This document shows positions 1 to 8,119 of a DNA stretch of 64,000 nt, one piece after another. A model generated the notes under the pieces. The model saw nothing but the letters and a program-made list of their open reading frames with translations. It was not told where the DNA came from and searched no databases. The stretch is taken from positions 80,841-144,840 of the forward strand of contig NZ_JALMUV010000015.1 in the NCBI RefSeq assembly GCF_023155275.1, in the 5' to 3' direction. Each line of letters starts with the position of its first letter. Position 1 is the stretch's first letter. Position numbers and translations under genes: made by a program. This stretch comes from Streptomyces rhizoryzae. Its GTDB lineage: Bacteria > Actinomycetota > Actinomycetes > Streptomycetales > Streptomycetaceae.

Positions 1-60
1 CTGGCGCTCGTCACGGCGACCGGACTCGCCACCGACCCGACAACCGAGGGAGGAGCATGA
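1..60 (+). CDS. C-terminal end of an unidentified protein (partial)
   Basis: The first frame is open from the window edge to a TGA at 58-60. It gives a 19-residue C-terminus ending in PTTEGGA. Too little is present to name the protein. A 22-codon ORF (57-124) begins inside the stop (ATGA) and ends overlapping the next gene's ATG, so the three frames could be translationally coupled. That linkage would fit a repair operon with the following LigD-type gene, but this is inference only. Confidence 0.35.
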   Translation: MALVTATGLATDPTTEGGA

Positions 61-121
61 CGCACACGCCGCCCACCCCGCCCCGCCGCACCCGGACGGC
101 CCGGACCCCGGGGAGGAACCG

Positions 122-1030
122 ATGACCGCCGGCCGGAAGATCCGCGCCGGCCGCCGCACCGTCGAACTCACCCGGCCCGACAAGGTGCTGTTCCCCGACG
201 ACGGCATCACCAAGGCCGACCTGGCCGACTACTACCGGTCGGTCGCCCGCCGCATGCTGCCCCGGCTGCGCGGCCGTCCGCTGATGCTGGAACGCCACCC
301 CGACGGCCTCGACGGCCCCGGCTTCATGCAGAAGGACGTCCCCGACCACTTCCCCGACTGGATCCACCGGGCCGAACTCCCCAAGGAGGGCGGCACCGTC
401 ACCTACGCCCTCTGCGACGACACCGCGACGCTGACCTACCTCGCCGGCCAGGGGTGCCTGACCCCGCACCGCTTCCTCTCCCGGGCCGACCGGCCCCACC
501 ACCCCGACCTGCTCGTCTTCGACCTCGACCCGCCGGGCCCCGACTTCACCGCGGTGCGCGACGCCGCCCGCTGGCTGCACGACCTGCTCGACACCCTCGG
601 CCTGCCGTCCACCGTCATGACCACCGGCTCCCGCGGCCTGCACGTCCTGGTGCCGCTGGACCGCCGGGCCGGCTTCGACGACGTCCGGTCCTTCGCCCGC
701 GAGGCCGCCGAGACCCTCGCCGCCCGCCACCCCGACCGGCTCACCACCGAGCAGAGCAAACAGGCCCGCCGCGGCCGGCTCTACCTGGACATCCAGCGCA
801 ACGCCTACGCCCAGACCGCCGTCGCCCCCTACGCCGTCCGCGCCCGGCCGGGCGCACCCCTCGCCGCCCCGCTGACCTGGGACGACGTGGACGATCCCGA
901 GCTGACCCCGCAGCGCTGGACGCTGGCCACCGCCGAGCAGCTCCGAAAGAACGACCCCTGGCGCGGCAGCCGCCCCCGCGGCCGCTCGCTCCGCCCCGCC
1001 CGCCGGCGCCTGGCCGCCCTGCACCGGTGA
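122..1030 (+). CDS. ligD: LigD-type polymerase/primase domain protein (NHEJ)
   Basis: A 302-residue stand-alone protein matching the polymerase (archaeo-eukaryotic primase-like) domain of bacterial LigD. This domain adds ribo- or deoxynucleotides at broken DNA ends during Ku-dependent end joining. Visible family marks are the opening VELTRPDKVLFPDDGITKAD, the catalytic acidic motif DLDPPG near residue 138, the TTGSRGLHVLVPL motif near 161-173 and the DIQRNAYAQT block near 223-232. There is no ligase or nuclease domain, so a partner ligase must be encoded elsewhere. The ATG overlaps the TGA of a short upstream ORF, and a GGGGAGG ribosome site precedes it. The next gene is also a repair-type enzyme. 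Confidence 0.9.
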   Translation: MTAGRKIRAGRRTVELTRPDKVLFPDDGITKADLADYYRSVARRMLPRLRGRPLMLERHPDGLDGPGFMQKDVPDHFPDWIHRAELPKEGGTVTYALCDDTATLTYLAGQGCLTPHRFLSRADRPHHPDLLVFDLDPPGPDFTAVRDAARWLHDLLDTLGLPSTVMTTGSRGLHVLVPLDRRAGFDDVRSFAREAAETLAARHPDRLTTEQSKQARRGRLYLDIQRNAYAQTAVAPYAVRARPGAPLAAPLTWDDVDDPELTPQRWTLATAEQLRKNDPWRGSRPRGRSLRPARRRLAALHR

Positions 1031-1085
1031 CCGGACACCCCCGACCCCGTCCGAGGACCCCCGACCACGCATTGCGAGGTGCGCC

Positions 1086-1724
1086 ATGACGGCCGGAAAA
1101 GAGGTTTCCGAGCTGCTCTCCGCCCACGGCCGGACCTACGCCGAGGAGGCCCGCATCACCCTGCGCGACAAACCCGCACCGCTGTACCAGCTCCTGGTCC
1201 TCACGGTGCTCTGCTCGGTCCGCATCAAGGCCGACCTCGCCACCGCCGCCGCGCGGGAACTCTTCGCGGCCGGTCTCCGCACCCCGCAGGCCATGGCCGA
1301 CTCCGCCTGGCAGGACCGCGTGGACGCCCTGGGCCGCGCCCACTACGTCCGCTACGACGAGAGCACCGCGACCGCGCTGGGCAAGGGCGCCGACCTGGTG
1401 CGGGCGCGCTGGCACGGCGATCTGCGGCGGATGCGCGAGGAGGCCGCGGGCGACCGCGCCCGGCTGACCGGGCTCCTGCGGGAGGTCCCCAGGATCGGCC
1501 CGGTCGGCGCGGACATCTTCTGCCGCGAGGTGCAGGCGGTGTGGCCGGAGTTCGGCCCGTTCTTCGACCGGCGGACCTGCGAGACCGCCCGGGCACTGGG
1601 ACTGCCGCACACCCCCGAGGGCCTCGGCGCACTGGTGCCGGCCAAGGACCACGCCCGCCTGGCCGCCGCCCTGTTCCGGGTGGGCCAGTCGAAGGCCGCG
1701 GTCCGGGAACTCCAGGCCGCCTAG
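1086..1724 (+). CDS. Endonuclease III-like (HhH-GPD) protein
   Basis: A 212-residue soluble protein related to the HhH-GPD glycosylase/endonuclease III superfamily. The N-terminal half carries the family pattern YQLLVLTVLCSVRIKADLA. A hairpin-like segment reads LLREVPRIGPVGADIFCREV (near 133-152). The usual four-Cys iron-sulfur loop at the C-terminus is absent, and a full Lys/Asp catalytic pair is not clear, so the lyase activity of true Nth is uncertain. It lies 55 bp after the LigD-type gene on the same strand, suggesting a small DNA repair group. GAGGTG before the ATG serves as ribosome site. Confidence 0.7.
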   Translation: MTAGKEVSELLSAHGRTYAEEARITLRDKPAPLYQLLVLTVLCSVRIKADLATAAARELFAAGLRTPQAMADSAWQDRVDALGRAHYVRYDESTATALGKGADLVRARWHGDLRRMREEAAGDRARLTGLLREVPRIGPVGADIFCREVQAVWPEFGPFFDRRTCETARALGLPHTPEGLGALVPAKDHARLAAALFRVGQSKAAVRELQAA

Positions 1725-1736
1725 GAGGTCCCGGCC

Positions 1737-1949
1737 TCAGCCCAGGTCGGTCTGCACCAGGTCGCGGAACGCGGTCATGCACGGGGAGCAGTGGCTCTCG
1801 GTCGGGGACTCCGCCAGTGGCGACCGGTCGGCGGAGGCCGGTGGCAGCCGCCGCCCGCACAGCGTGAGGCGTGCCTGGACGTCCGCCATGACGTGCCACA
1901 CCAGCCCGGTGGTGCCGGTCGTCGCCGGGCCCGGATGCATCTCGTACAT
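1737..1949 (-). CDS. Small Cys/His protein, possible metal binding
   Basis: A 70-residue protein starting MYEMHPGPATTG, preceded by a GAGGGG ribosome site. A longer upstream start exists (2027) but has no such site. It contains LCGRRL near residues 31-36 and HCSPC near 54-58, giving a Cys...His-Cys-x2-Cys arrangement that could bind zinc. Proteins of this style are common and uncharacterised in Streptomyces. It converges on the endonuclease III-like gene with a 12-bp gap. No function is assigned. Confidence 0.6.
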   Translation of the reverse strand: MYEMHPGPATTGTTGLVWHVMADVQARLTLCGRRLPPASADRSPLAESPTESHCSPCMTAFRDLVQTDLG

Positions 1950-2334
1950 CGGCTCACCCCTCGTACCGCGCGTGCCGGTCCGGTCCACCGCGGGTGGTTG
2001 CCAAAGGCCGCGGTGACGGGGCCGCACGGCCGTGTGACACCTCGGTCGTGCGGTCCCGCCGGGGCGGCCAGGACGGCACGCTCGCCTGGTTCCGCCTGCT
2101 TTCCATGGAATCCCGGCCCACCCGACCGGACCATCGGCGCTCCGCCACCCGGGTGGTCACCGGCGCGGTGACCTGCGCGGAAGCCGCGCGGCGCCGAGCT
2201 GCGCCGGCAGCCCGGCCCCGGCACCCCAGTGCACCGCGCCCGCGGCCCGGTGGCATCCCCGGGCGCCGGGCCGGGAACGCGGGGGGACAGCGGGCCCGGC
2301 AAGCGCCGGGCGGGAACCCGGGTAGGGATGACGT
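1950..2334. other. Intergenic stretch, no gene seen
   Basis: This 385-bp divergent gap lies between the small Cys/His gene and the alpha/beta hydrolase. All frames here look like non-coding shadow. It should hold the promoters for both flanking genes, but I see no clear -35/-10 pair, strong dyad or riboswitch-like element. Confidence 0.5.
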
Positions 2335-3138
2335 ATGCAGCACAGCGCGGTGACGCAGCGGATCACGGTGCCGGTGCGCGACGGCCCGGTGGTCGCCTGG
2401 CGCAGCCCCGGCCGGGAACCGCCGGTGGTGTGCGTCCACGGCGCCGGGGTCTCCAGCCGGGAGTTCCGGCCGTTCCTCGGCGCACTGGGCCGGTGCGGCC
2501 ACGACGCCTGGGCCGTGGACCTCCCCGGCTTCGGCGCCAGCGGCCGCCCATCGGGGCCGCCGGTCCTCCGGGCGCTGGCCGACACGGTCGCCGAGTGGCT
2601 GGCCGCCGTACCCCTGGAGCGGGTGGTGCTCCTCGGCGGTTCCTTCGGCTGCCAGGTGGCCGTGGACGCCGCCGTCCGGCACCCGGACCGCATCGCCGGG
2701 CTGGTGCTGGTGGGCCCGACCGTCGACCCGGCCGCCCGCGGTTGCGGCCGGCAACTGCTGCGCTGGCTCCGCAACTCCCCGCACGAACGGCTCTCGATGG
2801 CCCCGCTCAACCTCGCCGACTACCGCGACGCCGGCACCCGTCGCGTGATCGGCGCGTTCCGCGAGAGCCTGCGCGACCGCATCGAGGACAAGCTCCCGCA
2901 CGTCCACCGGCCGGCCCTGGTGGTCCGCGGCGCCCGCGACCGGATGGTGCCCCAGGAGTGGGCGGAGGAGGCGACCCGGCTGCTGCCCCGGGGGCGGCTG
3001 GCCGTCGTCCCGGACTCCGGCCACATGGTGCCCTACCGGCGCCCCCGGGAACTGGCCGAGACCGTCGCCGCGTTCCTCGCCCGCGAGATCGCGCCCGCCG
3101 CGGACCGCGCGCACGGGCCCGAAGGGCGGCGGGGATGA
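2335..3138 (+). CDS. Alpha/beta hydrolase
   Basis: A 267-residue alpha/beta-hydrolase-fold enzyme. The oxyanion-hole HGAG motif lies at about 35-38 and the nucleophile elbow GGSFGCQ has Ser103. The acid is probably the Asp in RGARDRMV (near 200), and the base His lies in DSGHMVPY (near 226). This is a complete triad of the kind seen in esterases and C-C hydrolases; the substrate cannot be told. The stop overlaps the next gene's ATG (ATGA), so the two are almost certainly co-translated. Confidence 0.85.
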   Translation: MQHSAVTQRITVPVRDGPVVAWRSPGREPPVVCVHGAGVSSREFRPFLGALGRCGHDAWAVDLPGFGASGRPSGPPVLRALADTVAEWLAAVPLERVVLLGGSFGCQVAVDAAVRHPDRIAGLVLVGPTVDPAARGCGRQLLRWLRNSPHERLSMAPLNLADYRDAGTRRVIGAFRESLRDRIEDKLPHVHRPALVVRGARDRMVPQEWAEEATRLLPRGRLAVVPDSGHMVPYRRPRELAETVAAFLAREIAPAADRAHGPEGRRG

Positions 3139-4454
3139 AGGCGGCCAGGGCGGTCGCCTCCTTCGACTCGGCCACCGGGATGCTCCGCGCGCTGGCCCGC
3201 TTCCTCTCCGGCCGGGACGTACCCGCCCTCGGCCGCGCCCCCGCCGCCCTCGACGCTCCCGTCTCCGGCCTGCTCGGCGCCGCCAACCGGCTGCCGCCCG
3301 CCGTCCGCGACCGGGCGTACGCCCTGAGCGGCTGGGCCAGCGCCATCCCGCCGCGCCAGGCCGGCCGGGTGCGCGCCGACGCGCTGGCCTCCTGGGTCAC
3401 CGGCCACTACCCGCGGCGGCGCCCGCAGACACTCCTGGTGCCGGTCCGCCGCCACGGCGTCGCACCGGACGACCCGCGCGGCGACCTCGCCGCCGTCCGC
3501 ACCGCGGGCCGCGAGCTGCTCGCCGCCAACCCCGACCTGGTGCTGCACCACATGCACGACCCCAACCAGGACCGGCTGATGATCGCCGAGATGACGTACT
3601 TCCGGCTCAAGTGGTCCCGGCTGCCGGCCGCGTACCGCGCGTTCATCCGCGACCACCTCGCCCCGGGCGGCCGGCTGGTCGCGGTGGACTGCGCGCTGCG
3701 CTGGCCCACCACCACGGTCGGCGACCGGTACCTCTTCCAGTTCGGCGCGCTCGGCGACGCCAGCCCCGAGGAATACCACCGGGGCGGCCCCCGCGTCGCC
3801 GACCTGCTCTCCCGCTACGGCTCACCGGCCCGCCGCTGGGACCCGCCGGCCCCCGACGGCGAGAGCCCCGAGGCGGAATGGGGTCTGCAACCGGCGCTGC
3901 TCGACGACCTGACCGCCTTCGCCGGGCGGCACGGCCTGGGCCTGGACGTCCTGGGCTTCCCCACGCCGCAGGCGCTCAGCCCCGCCGTCGCCGACCTCTA
4001 CCGCGCCTGGTACGAGGAGCGGCAGCTGCCGGCCGACCGCCTGCTGGTCGAGTCGTTCCTGCTGCTCGATCCCTGGCAGGCGCTGCGCACCGGCTCGGTG
4101 CCGTACTGGGCGGTCTTCGGCACCGAGTCCTGCCGGGCCGGCCTCGCGGCGTACCTGGACTCCACCGCGCCGTACGACGAGATCCGGGCGCTGCTGTTCA
4201 ACCACGGCACCGAGTCCATCGGGCTGGCCGGCGCGGAGGACTGGCGGCGGACGGCGGCCCGGGCCCGCAAGCTCGGCGTGCTGACCGGCGTGGACGCCGC
4301 CGCGTACCCCCGCGACTTCGCCGGGTTGGTCCGCACGCACCGGGAGCTGCGGAAGGTCCGGACGCGCTGCCCGATGCCGCAGCCGCTCGACGTGGCAGGG
4401 GTCCCGGACGTCCTCACGTCCCGTCAGGACGTGGTCTGGCGACCGGCCACCTGA
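3135..4454 (+). CDS. Protein of unknown function (methyltransferase-like segment)
   Basis: A 439-residue soluble protein. The ATG at 3135 is chosen because it overlaps the hydrolase stop; the frame is open further upstream but runs antiparallel to nothing useful. I do not recognise the family. A middle segment (about 155-185), FIRDHLAPGGRLVAVDCALR, resembles the post-motif of class I SAM-dependent methyltransferases. Near 135-150, LVLHHMHDPNQDRLMIAEM is rich in His/Asp. No clear glycine-rich SAM loop is seen. Tight coupling to an alpha/beta hydrolase suggests a two-step modification and cleavage of one substrate, but this is inference. Confidence 0.75.
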   Translation: MKAARAVASFDSATGMLRALARFLSGRDVPALGRAPAALDAPVSGLLGAANRLPPAVRDRAYALSGWASAIPPRQAGRVRADALASWVTGHYPRRRPQTLLVPVRRHGVAPDDPRGDLAAVRTAGRELLAANPDLVLHHMHDPNQDRLMIAEMTYFRLKWSRLPAAYRAFIRDHLAPGGRLVAVDCALRWPTTTVGDRYLFQFGALGDASPEEYHRGGPRVADLLSRYGSPARRWDPPAPDGESPEAEWGLQPALLDDLTAFAGRHGLGLDVLGFPTPQALSPAVADLYRAWYEERQLPADRLLVESFLLLDPWQALRTGSVPYWAVFGTESCRAGLAAYLDSTAPYDEIRALLFNHGTESIGLAGAEDWRRTAARARKLGVLTGVDAAAYPRDFAGLVRTHRELRKVRTRCPMPQPLDVAGVPDVLTSRQDVVWRPAT

Positions 4455-4476
4455 GGGGCGGCGGCGCCGGGGCCCG

Positions 4477-4968
4477 TTACCAGGCGGCGGGGTAGCGGAC
4501 CGGGTGGCCGCCGATGCGGCCGGGCAGCAGACCGATCGCCACCAGCAGGACGGTGGCCAGCGTCAGCAGCAGGAGAAACGTTCCTGCGTGCGGGGCCTGG
4601 AGCACCACGATCACCGCGGTGGCCACGGCCGGGGAGTGCGAGAGGTGGGTGAGCATCATGGCGCCCATCGAGACGCCGGCGGCGATCGCCGCGCCCCAGG
4701 CGGTACTCCCGGTCAGCGCCAGGGTGCCGAAGCCGATGAGTGCGGAGAGCAGGTGGCCGCCCACCAGGTTGCGGGGCTGGGAGAGGGCGAGCCCGGGCGC
4801 GCCGTGCACCAGTGCCGCGCTGGCCGCCGGCGGCGGGATCAGCAGCGGCTGGTGCAGCAGGACTCCGATACCGACCAGCAGGAGCAGGGCGCCGATGGAG
4901 AAGGCGGTGGCGCGCAGCACGTGCAGCGGGTGCGGTCTGGAGGCGGGGGCGGACGGGGGCGTGGACAT
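4477..4968 (-). CDS. HPP family integral membrane protein
   Basis: A 163-residue membrane protein with four predicted helices (about 16-38, 68-88, 92-112 and 120-150). It carries the HPP-type segments LLIPPPAASAALVHGAPGLA and SQPRNLVGGHLLSALIG, then LTHSHSPAVATA-like text (LSHSPAVATA). Members have been linked to nitrite transport in plants and cyanobacteria; the bacterial role is not settled. The start is the ATG with GGAG 6 nt upstream. It converges on the unknown-function gene and diverges from the gas vesicle operon across an AT-rich patch. Confidence 0.8.
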   Translation of the reverse strand: MSTPPSAPASRPHPLHVLRATAFSIGALLLLVGIGVLLHQPLLIPPPAASAALVHGAPGLALSQPRNLVGGHLLSALIGFGTLALTGSTAWGAAIAAGVSMGAMMLTHLSHSPAVATAVIVVLQAPHAGTFLLLLTLATVLLVAIGLLPGRIGGHPVRYPAAW

Positions 4969-4996
4969 GGGTGGCTCCGGGCAGGGCGCGCAGATC

Positions 4997-5016
4997 ATAA
5001 ACAAAATGTTGATTAA
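4997..5016. promoter_or_regulatory. AT-rich imperfect palindrome, possible operator
   Basis: In a GC-rich genome this 20-bp patch is only about 20% GC. It forms an imperfect dyad: left arm ATAAACAA, right arm TTGATTAA, with AATG between. It sits 29 bp upstream of the HPP gene ATG and 320 bp upstream of the gas vesicle operon. A possible -10 (TATGAT on the minus strand) lies just beside it. A regulator site is plausible but unproven. Confidence 0.35.
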
Positions 5017-5335
5017 GGCTTGAAGTGTTTCACTGTGTGGGATACCCGGCGCCCCGGTGGACGGGCCCGGGGCCGTCATCTCCCGCCGTGCACCGGGGAC
5101 TTCCGGCGGCCGCGCTGTGGTGCGGCAGGCGGTGCCGGCGGCCAACGCGGGGCGGTCGCGGGCGTTTTGTGCAGGCGTCCGCCTGGCACAGAATCCGGCC
5201 CGGTCCGCGGCGCCCGGGGTCCGGGATGCGAAGCCGGTCACCAGGGCCAAGCTGGATATATGGCGCGGAAATACCCGACAGCCGACATTCCTCCTGTGCG
5301 GGCCGCGCGGCATGTCCAGGGAAGGTGACACACCC

Positions 5336-5980
5336 ATGGAAGACGCGAGCAAGGCTCTCCTGGCCGCCGCTCTGGCCGGTGGTTATGTGCTGGGCCGAAC
5401 GAAGAAGGCGCGCCTGGCGCTGAGTCTGGCGTCCTACCTCGGAGGCCGTCGGCTGGGGCTGGATCCCCGGCACCTCGTGCGGGACGGGGCCCGCAAGCTG
5501 GGTGACATCCCGCAGGTCGCGGAGCTGGGGCAGCAGCTGCGCGGCGAGGTCATGGCCGCCGGGCGGCAGGCCGCCACGGCCGCGGCCCACCGCGGCATCG
5601 CGTCGCTCGCCGATGCGCTCCACGACCGGACGCTCCAGCTCAACGAGGGCGGATCGTCCGGGGGCGACGCGGACGAGGAGGAGCCGTCCGAGGGCGACCA
5701 GCGGGGCGGACGGGGCGAACGCGAAGGAGAGAAGGGCGAGTCCGGCCGGGCGCGGGCCGACCGGTCGGCGGACGGGAAGGGCGCGACGGCGAAGAAGGCG
5801 GCGGCCCGGAAGCCGGAGGGGCGGAAACCGGCCGAGCGGGCGAGCGGCGAGCGGAAGCCGGCCGGGAAGAAGACGGCCGGGCAGACCGCTCCGGCCAAGC
5901 AGACCGCGCGGAAGAAGGCGGCGCCGGGCTCCCGGCAGAGCGCCGAGCGGGCATCGTCGCGTGAGGGACGTCGGAGGTAG
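5336..5980 (+). CDS. Gas vesicle operon first gene, Lys/Arg-rich tail protein
   Basis: A 214-residue protein at the head of the gvp operon. Residues 1-100 form an alanine-rich helical region (MEDASKALLAAALAGGYVLG at the start, then RLGLDPRHL). Residues 105-145 are acidic/Gly-rich. Residues 145-214 are a low-complexity basic tail of Lys, Arg, Ala, Pro and Gly, reminiscent of histone H1-like tails. Similar genes sit at this place in other Streptomyces gvp clusters and lack a known function. GGAAGGTGA precedes the ATG. The next gene starts 6 bp downstream and has an opposite, acidic tail. Confidence 0.8.
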   Translation: MEDASKALLAAALAGGYVLGRTKKARLALSLASYLGGRRLGLDPRHLVRDGARKLGDIPQVAELGQQLRGEVMAAGRQAATAAAHRGIASLADALHDRTLQLNEGGSSGGDADEEEPSEGDQRGGRGEREGEKGESGRARADRSADGKGATAKKAAARKPEGRKPAERASGERKPAGKKTAGQTAPAKQTARKKAAPGSRQSAERASSREGRRR

Positions 5981-5986
5981 GCGATC

Positions 5987-7042
5987 ATGGCCAAGCTCGC
6001 AGGGGAAGACTTTGGACCGGAACTCGATCGGCTGCGGGACGAATTCGGCGATTTCATGACGGCGTGGGCCGGCAATCTGGCCGGACGGGCCGGGGAGAAG
6101 CTGAGTGATGTCACCGGGCAGCTTTCCAACGTGACGGAGGGCGGTGGCGCGCTGTCCCAAGTGGGCGCCTCGCTTCTCGGCGGCGGTGGCGGCGGCTCCC
6201 TCGTGACCAAGGCGCTGGGCGGGGTGGTGAAAGGCGTCGGCGGAAACGTCCTGGAAAAGGTCAAGGAAGGCTTCGGCGGCGGGAAGAAGAAGTCGTCGGG
6301 GGACCGGAAGGTCACCAACATCATCGAGGTCATCGACGTCGGGCTGCCGGTGCGGACGGTCTACAACCACTGGACGCAGCTGGAGAAATTCAGCAGTTTC
6401 ACCAAGGGTGTCCGGAGCGTCTCCGCCAGCGATGAGGTGAAGACCAACTGGAAGGTCAAGGTCGGCCCTTCGACACGGGGCTGGACCGCGACCGTGCAGG
6501 AACAGGTGCCCGATGAACGCATCATGTGGACCTCCGAGGGCGCCAAGGGCACGACGCGGGGCATCGTCACCTTCCACGAGGTGACCTCCGACCTGACCCG
6601 GATCGTCCTGGTCGTCGAGTACTACGCCTCGGGGCTTTTCGAGAAGACCGGCAATATCTGGCGCGCGCAGGGCCGGCGGCTCCGCCTGGACCTCAAGCAC
6701 TTCCAGCGTTACGTGAGCCTGACCGACGAGGAGCCCGAGGGCTGGCGCGGCGAGATACGCGACGGCGAGGTCGTGCTCAGCCACGAAGAGGCCCTTGAGG
6801 AGGAAGAGCGGGAACGCGAGGGCGAGGAAGGCGAGGAAGGCGAGGAAGAGGAAGGAGCAGAGGGGGCGGGCGAAGAAGAGGAAGAGGAAGAGGAAGAGCC
6901 GGACGAGGGGGAGGGTGCATACGAGGACGAGGAGGACGAGGAGGAAGAGGAAGAGGAAGCGGACGAAGACGAGGGGGAGAGGGGAGAGGCGGCGGACGAC
7001 GAGGCGGAAGAGGGGGAGGCAGCGGAGGTCGGGGCACGCTAG
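5987..7042 (+). CDS. SRPBCC-domain protein with poly-Glu tail (gvp operon)
   Basis: A 351-residue protein. Residues 1-100 are Gly-rich and probably flexible. Residues 105-255 are a START/SRPBCC-type domain (family pattern NIIEVIDVGLPVRTVYNHWT, then WTSEGAKGTTRGIVTFHEV), a hydrophobic-cavity fold seen in cyclase/dehydrase and coenzyme Q-binding proteins. Residues 258-351 are extremely acidic, mostly Glu with Asp, Gly and Ala, encoded by GAG/GAA repeats. Ribosome site GGAGGTAG overlaps the previous stop. Related SRPBCC genes occur in Streptomyces gvp clusters. The cavity ligand is unknown. Confidence 0.85.
   Translation: MAKLAGEDFGPELDRLRDEFGDFMTAWAGNLAGRAGEKLSDVTGQLSNVTEGGGALSQVGASLLGGGGGGSLVTKALGGVVKGVGGNVLEKVKEGFGGGKKKSSGDRKVTNIIEVIDVGLPVRTVYNHWTQLEKFSSFTKGVRSVSASDEVKTNWKVKVGPSTRGWTATVQEQVPDERIMWTSEGAKGTTRGIVTFHEVTSDLTRIVLVVEYYASGLFEKTGNIWRAQGRRLRLDLKHFQRYVSLTDEEPEGWRGEIRDGEVVLSHEEALEEEEREREGEEGEEGEEEEGAEGAGEEEEEEEEEPDEGEGAYEDEEDEEEEEEEADEDEGERGEAADDEAEEGEAAEVGAR
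6790..7035 (+). repeat. Polypurine GAG/GAA low-complexity tract
   Basis: The + strand here is nearly all purine. It includes three tandem copies of GAGGAAGGC and about four of GAAGAG, with an uninterrupted 27-nt purine run around 6872-6898. It encodes the acidic tail of the SRPBCC protein. The +1 frame is also open and reads almost entirely Arg/Lys, so a single-base slip would reverse the tail's charge. Use of GAA beside GAG is higher than in neighbouring genes, suggesting repeat expansion. Confidence 0.75.
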
Positions 7043-7143
7043 GCGGTGCGCCGGCTCCCCGGCCGTGTACCGGGCGAGCGTCGGGACGCGGTGCAATACC
7101 ATGGAGAGGCGCCGCACGTGGCGCAGCGAAGAGGACGTCTCCG

Positions 7144-7548
7144 ATGGCGGAGAGAGATATGGGCGCAGGCGAAGAGGGCCACCCCCGGCGCGCCCGGCGT
7201 GCCGAGACCGAAAAGCCCTCCCGGAAGGCCGGAAGCTCTCGGGAAGACAGCCGCCCCGCCAAGAGCGGTGACCAACGCGAGGGGCGTCGCGTTTCGGCGC
7301 GGCTGGCCATGCGGAATGCGGCTGAACAACTTCAGGACCTGCTGGGACGCGCTCCCGAATCCGTTTCCGCGGTGACGCCGACCACGGACGGCTGGCAGGC
7401 CGACGTGGAAGTCCTGGAGATGGAGCGCATCCCCCCGACGACCAGCGTGATGGCGAGCTATCGGGTGACGCTGGACGAGGAAGGCGATCTCGTGTCCTAT
7501 GAACGTACTCGCCGGTACACCCGCGGCCAGATCGACAAGAGGGCTTAG
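7144..7548 (+). CDS. gvpO: Gas vesicle protein GvpO
   Basis: A 134-residue protein whose C-terminal 75 residues match GvpO. They read AAEQLQDLLGRAPESVSAV, then DGWQADVEVLEMERIPPTTS and LASY-type text (VMASYRVTLDEEGDL), ending in a YERTRRYTRGQ motif. The first 55 residues are charged and disordered. Another ATG at 7159 has a closer GGAGAG site, so the start could be five codons later. GvpO is required for gas vesicle formation in haloarchaea, where it is thought to act as a regulator or accessory factor. It precedes gvpA by about 90 bp. Confidence 0.88.
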   Translation: MAERDMGAGEEGHPRRARRAETEKPSRKAGSSREDSRPAKSGDQREGRRVSARLAMRNAAEQLQDLLGRAPESVSAVTPTTDGWQADVEVLEMERIPPTTSVMASYRVTLDEEGDLVSYERTRRYTRGQIDKRA

Positions 7549-7639
7549 CGATTTCCGTTTCCGGTGTGCCGTTCACACGGGACGTGTGTAACGAGAAGGC
7601 CGGCCCGGCACACCGGGCCGGACGGTGAGAGGAGGCACC

Positions 7640-8116
7640 ATGACTGTGGTGCCGCAGAGTGAAGGAGCCCTGGCCAGAACCGGCGGGGGAGGCGGCTCGG
7701 GGAATCTCTACGACGTTCTCGACCTGATCCTTGACCGCGGCCTGGTCATCGACGTGTTCGCCCGGGTCTCGCTGGTGGGCATCGAAATCCTCAAGGTGGA
7801 TGCCCGGATCGTCGTCGCGAGCGTCGACACGTATCTGCGTTTCGCGGAGGCGTGCAACCGACTGGATCTCGAATCCGGCCGGAAGGCTCCCGCACAACTG
7901 ACGGACGTGGTCGGCGAAGTGACCAAGGGCGGCTCGAAGGGCAAGACCAAGGGCGCCTTGGCGGGGGCGGCGGAAGCGGTCTCCGATGCCCTGAAGAGCG
8001 CACGCGAGAGCCGGAGCGGCGATGAGGAGAACGAAGCGGACGAGGACGAAATGGAGCCCGTCGAGAGCAAACGGGAGCGATCGGCGCGGCGACCGGTCCG
8101 CCACCGGAAGGAATGA
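7640..8116 (+). CDS. gvpA: Gas vesicle structural protein GvpA
   Basis: A 158-residue protein with the GvpA core at about residues 22-80: [20 protein letters not shown], then [20 protein letters not shown]. GvpA monomers form the ribbed beta-sheet shell. An unusually long tail follows: a Gly/Lys/Ala helix (90-120), then an acidic block ([13 protein letters not shown]) and a final basic block ([12 protein letters not shown]). Compact buoyant-type GvpA is about 70 residues, so this protein is twice the usual size. A perfect AGGAGG lies before the ATG. gvpF begins 4 bp after the stop. Confidence 0.88.
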   Translation: MTVVPQSEGALARTGGGGGSGNLYDVLDLILDRGLVIDVFARVSLVGIEILKVDARIVVASVDTYLRFAEACNRLDLESGRKAPAQLTDVVGEVTKGGSKGKTKGALAGAAEAVSDALKSARESRSGDEENEADEDEMEPVESKRERSARRPVRHRKE

Positions 8117-8119
8117 CCC

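Noticed and set aside
6795..7271. An Arg/Lys-rich frame inside the poly-Glu tract.
   Set aside because: It is the +1 reading of GAG/GAA repeats and has no ribosome site. I keep it only as a slippage note, not a gene.
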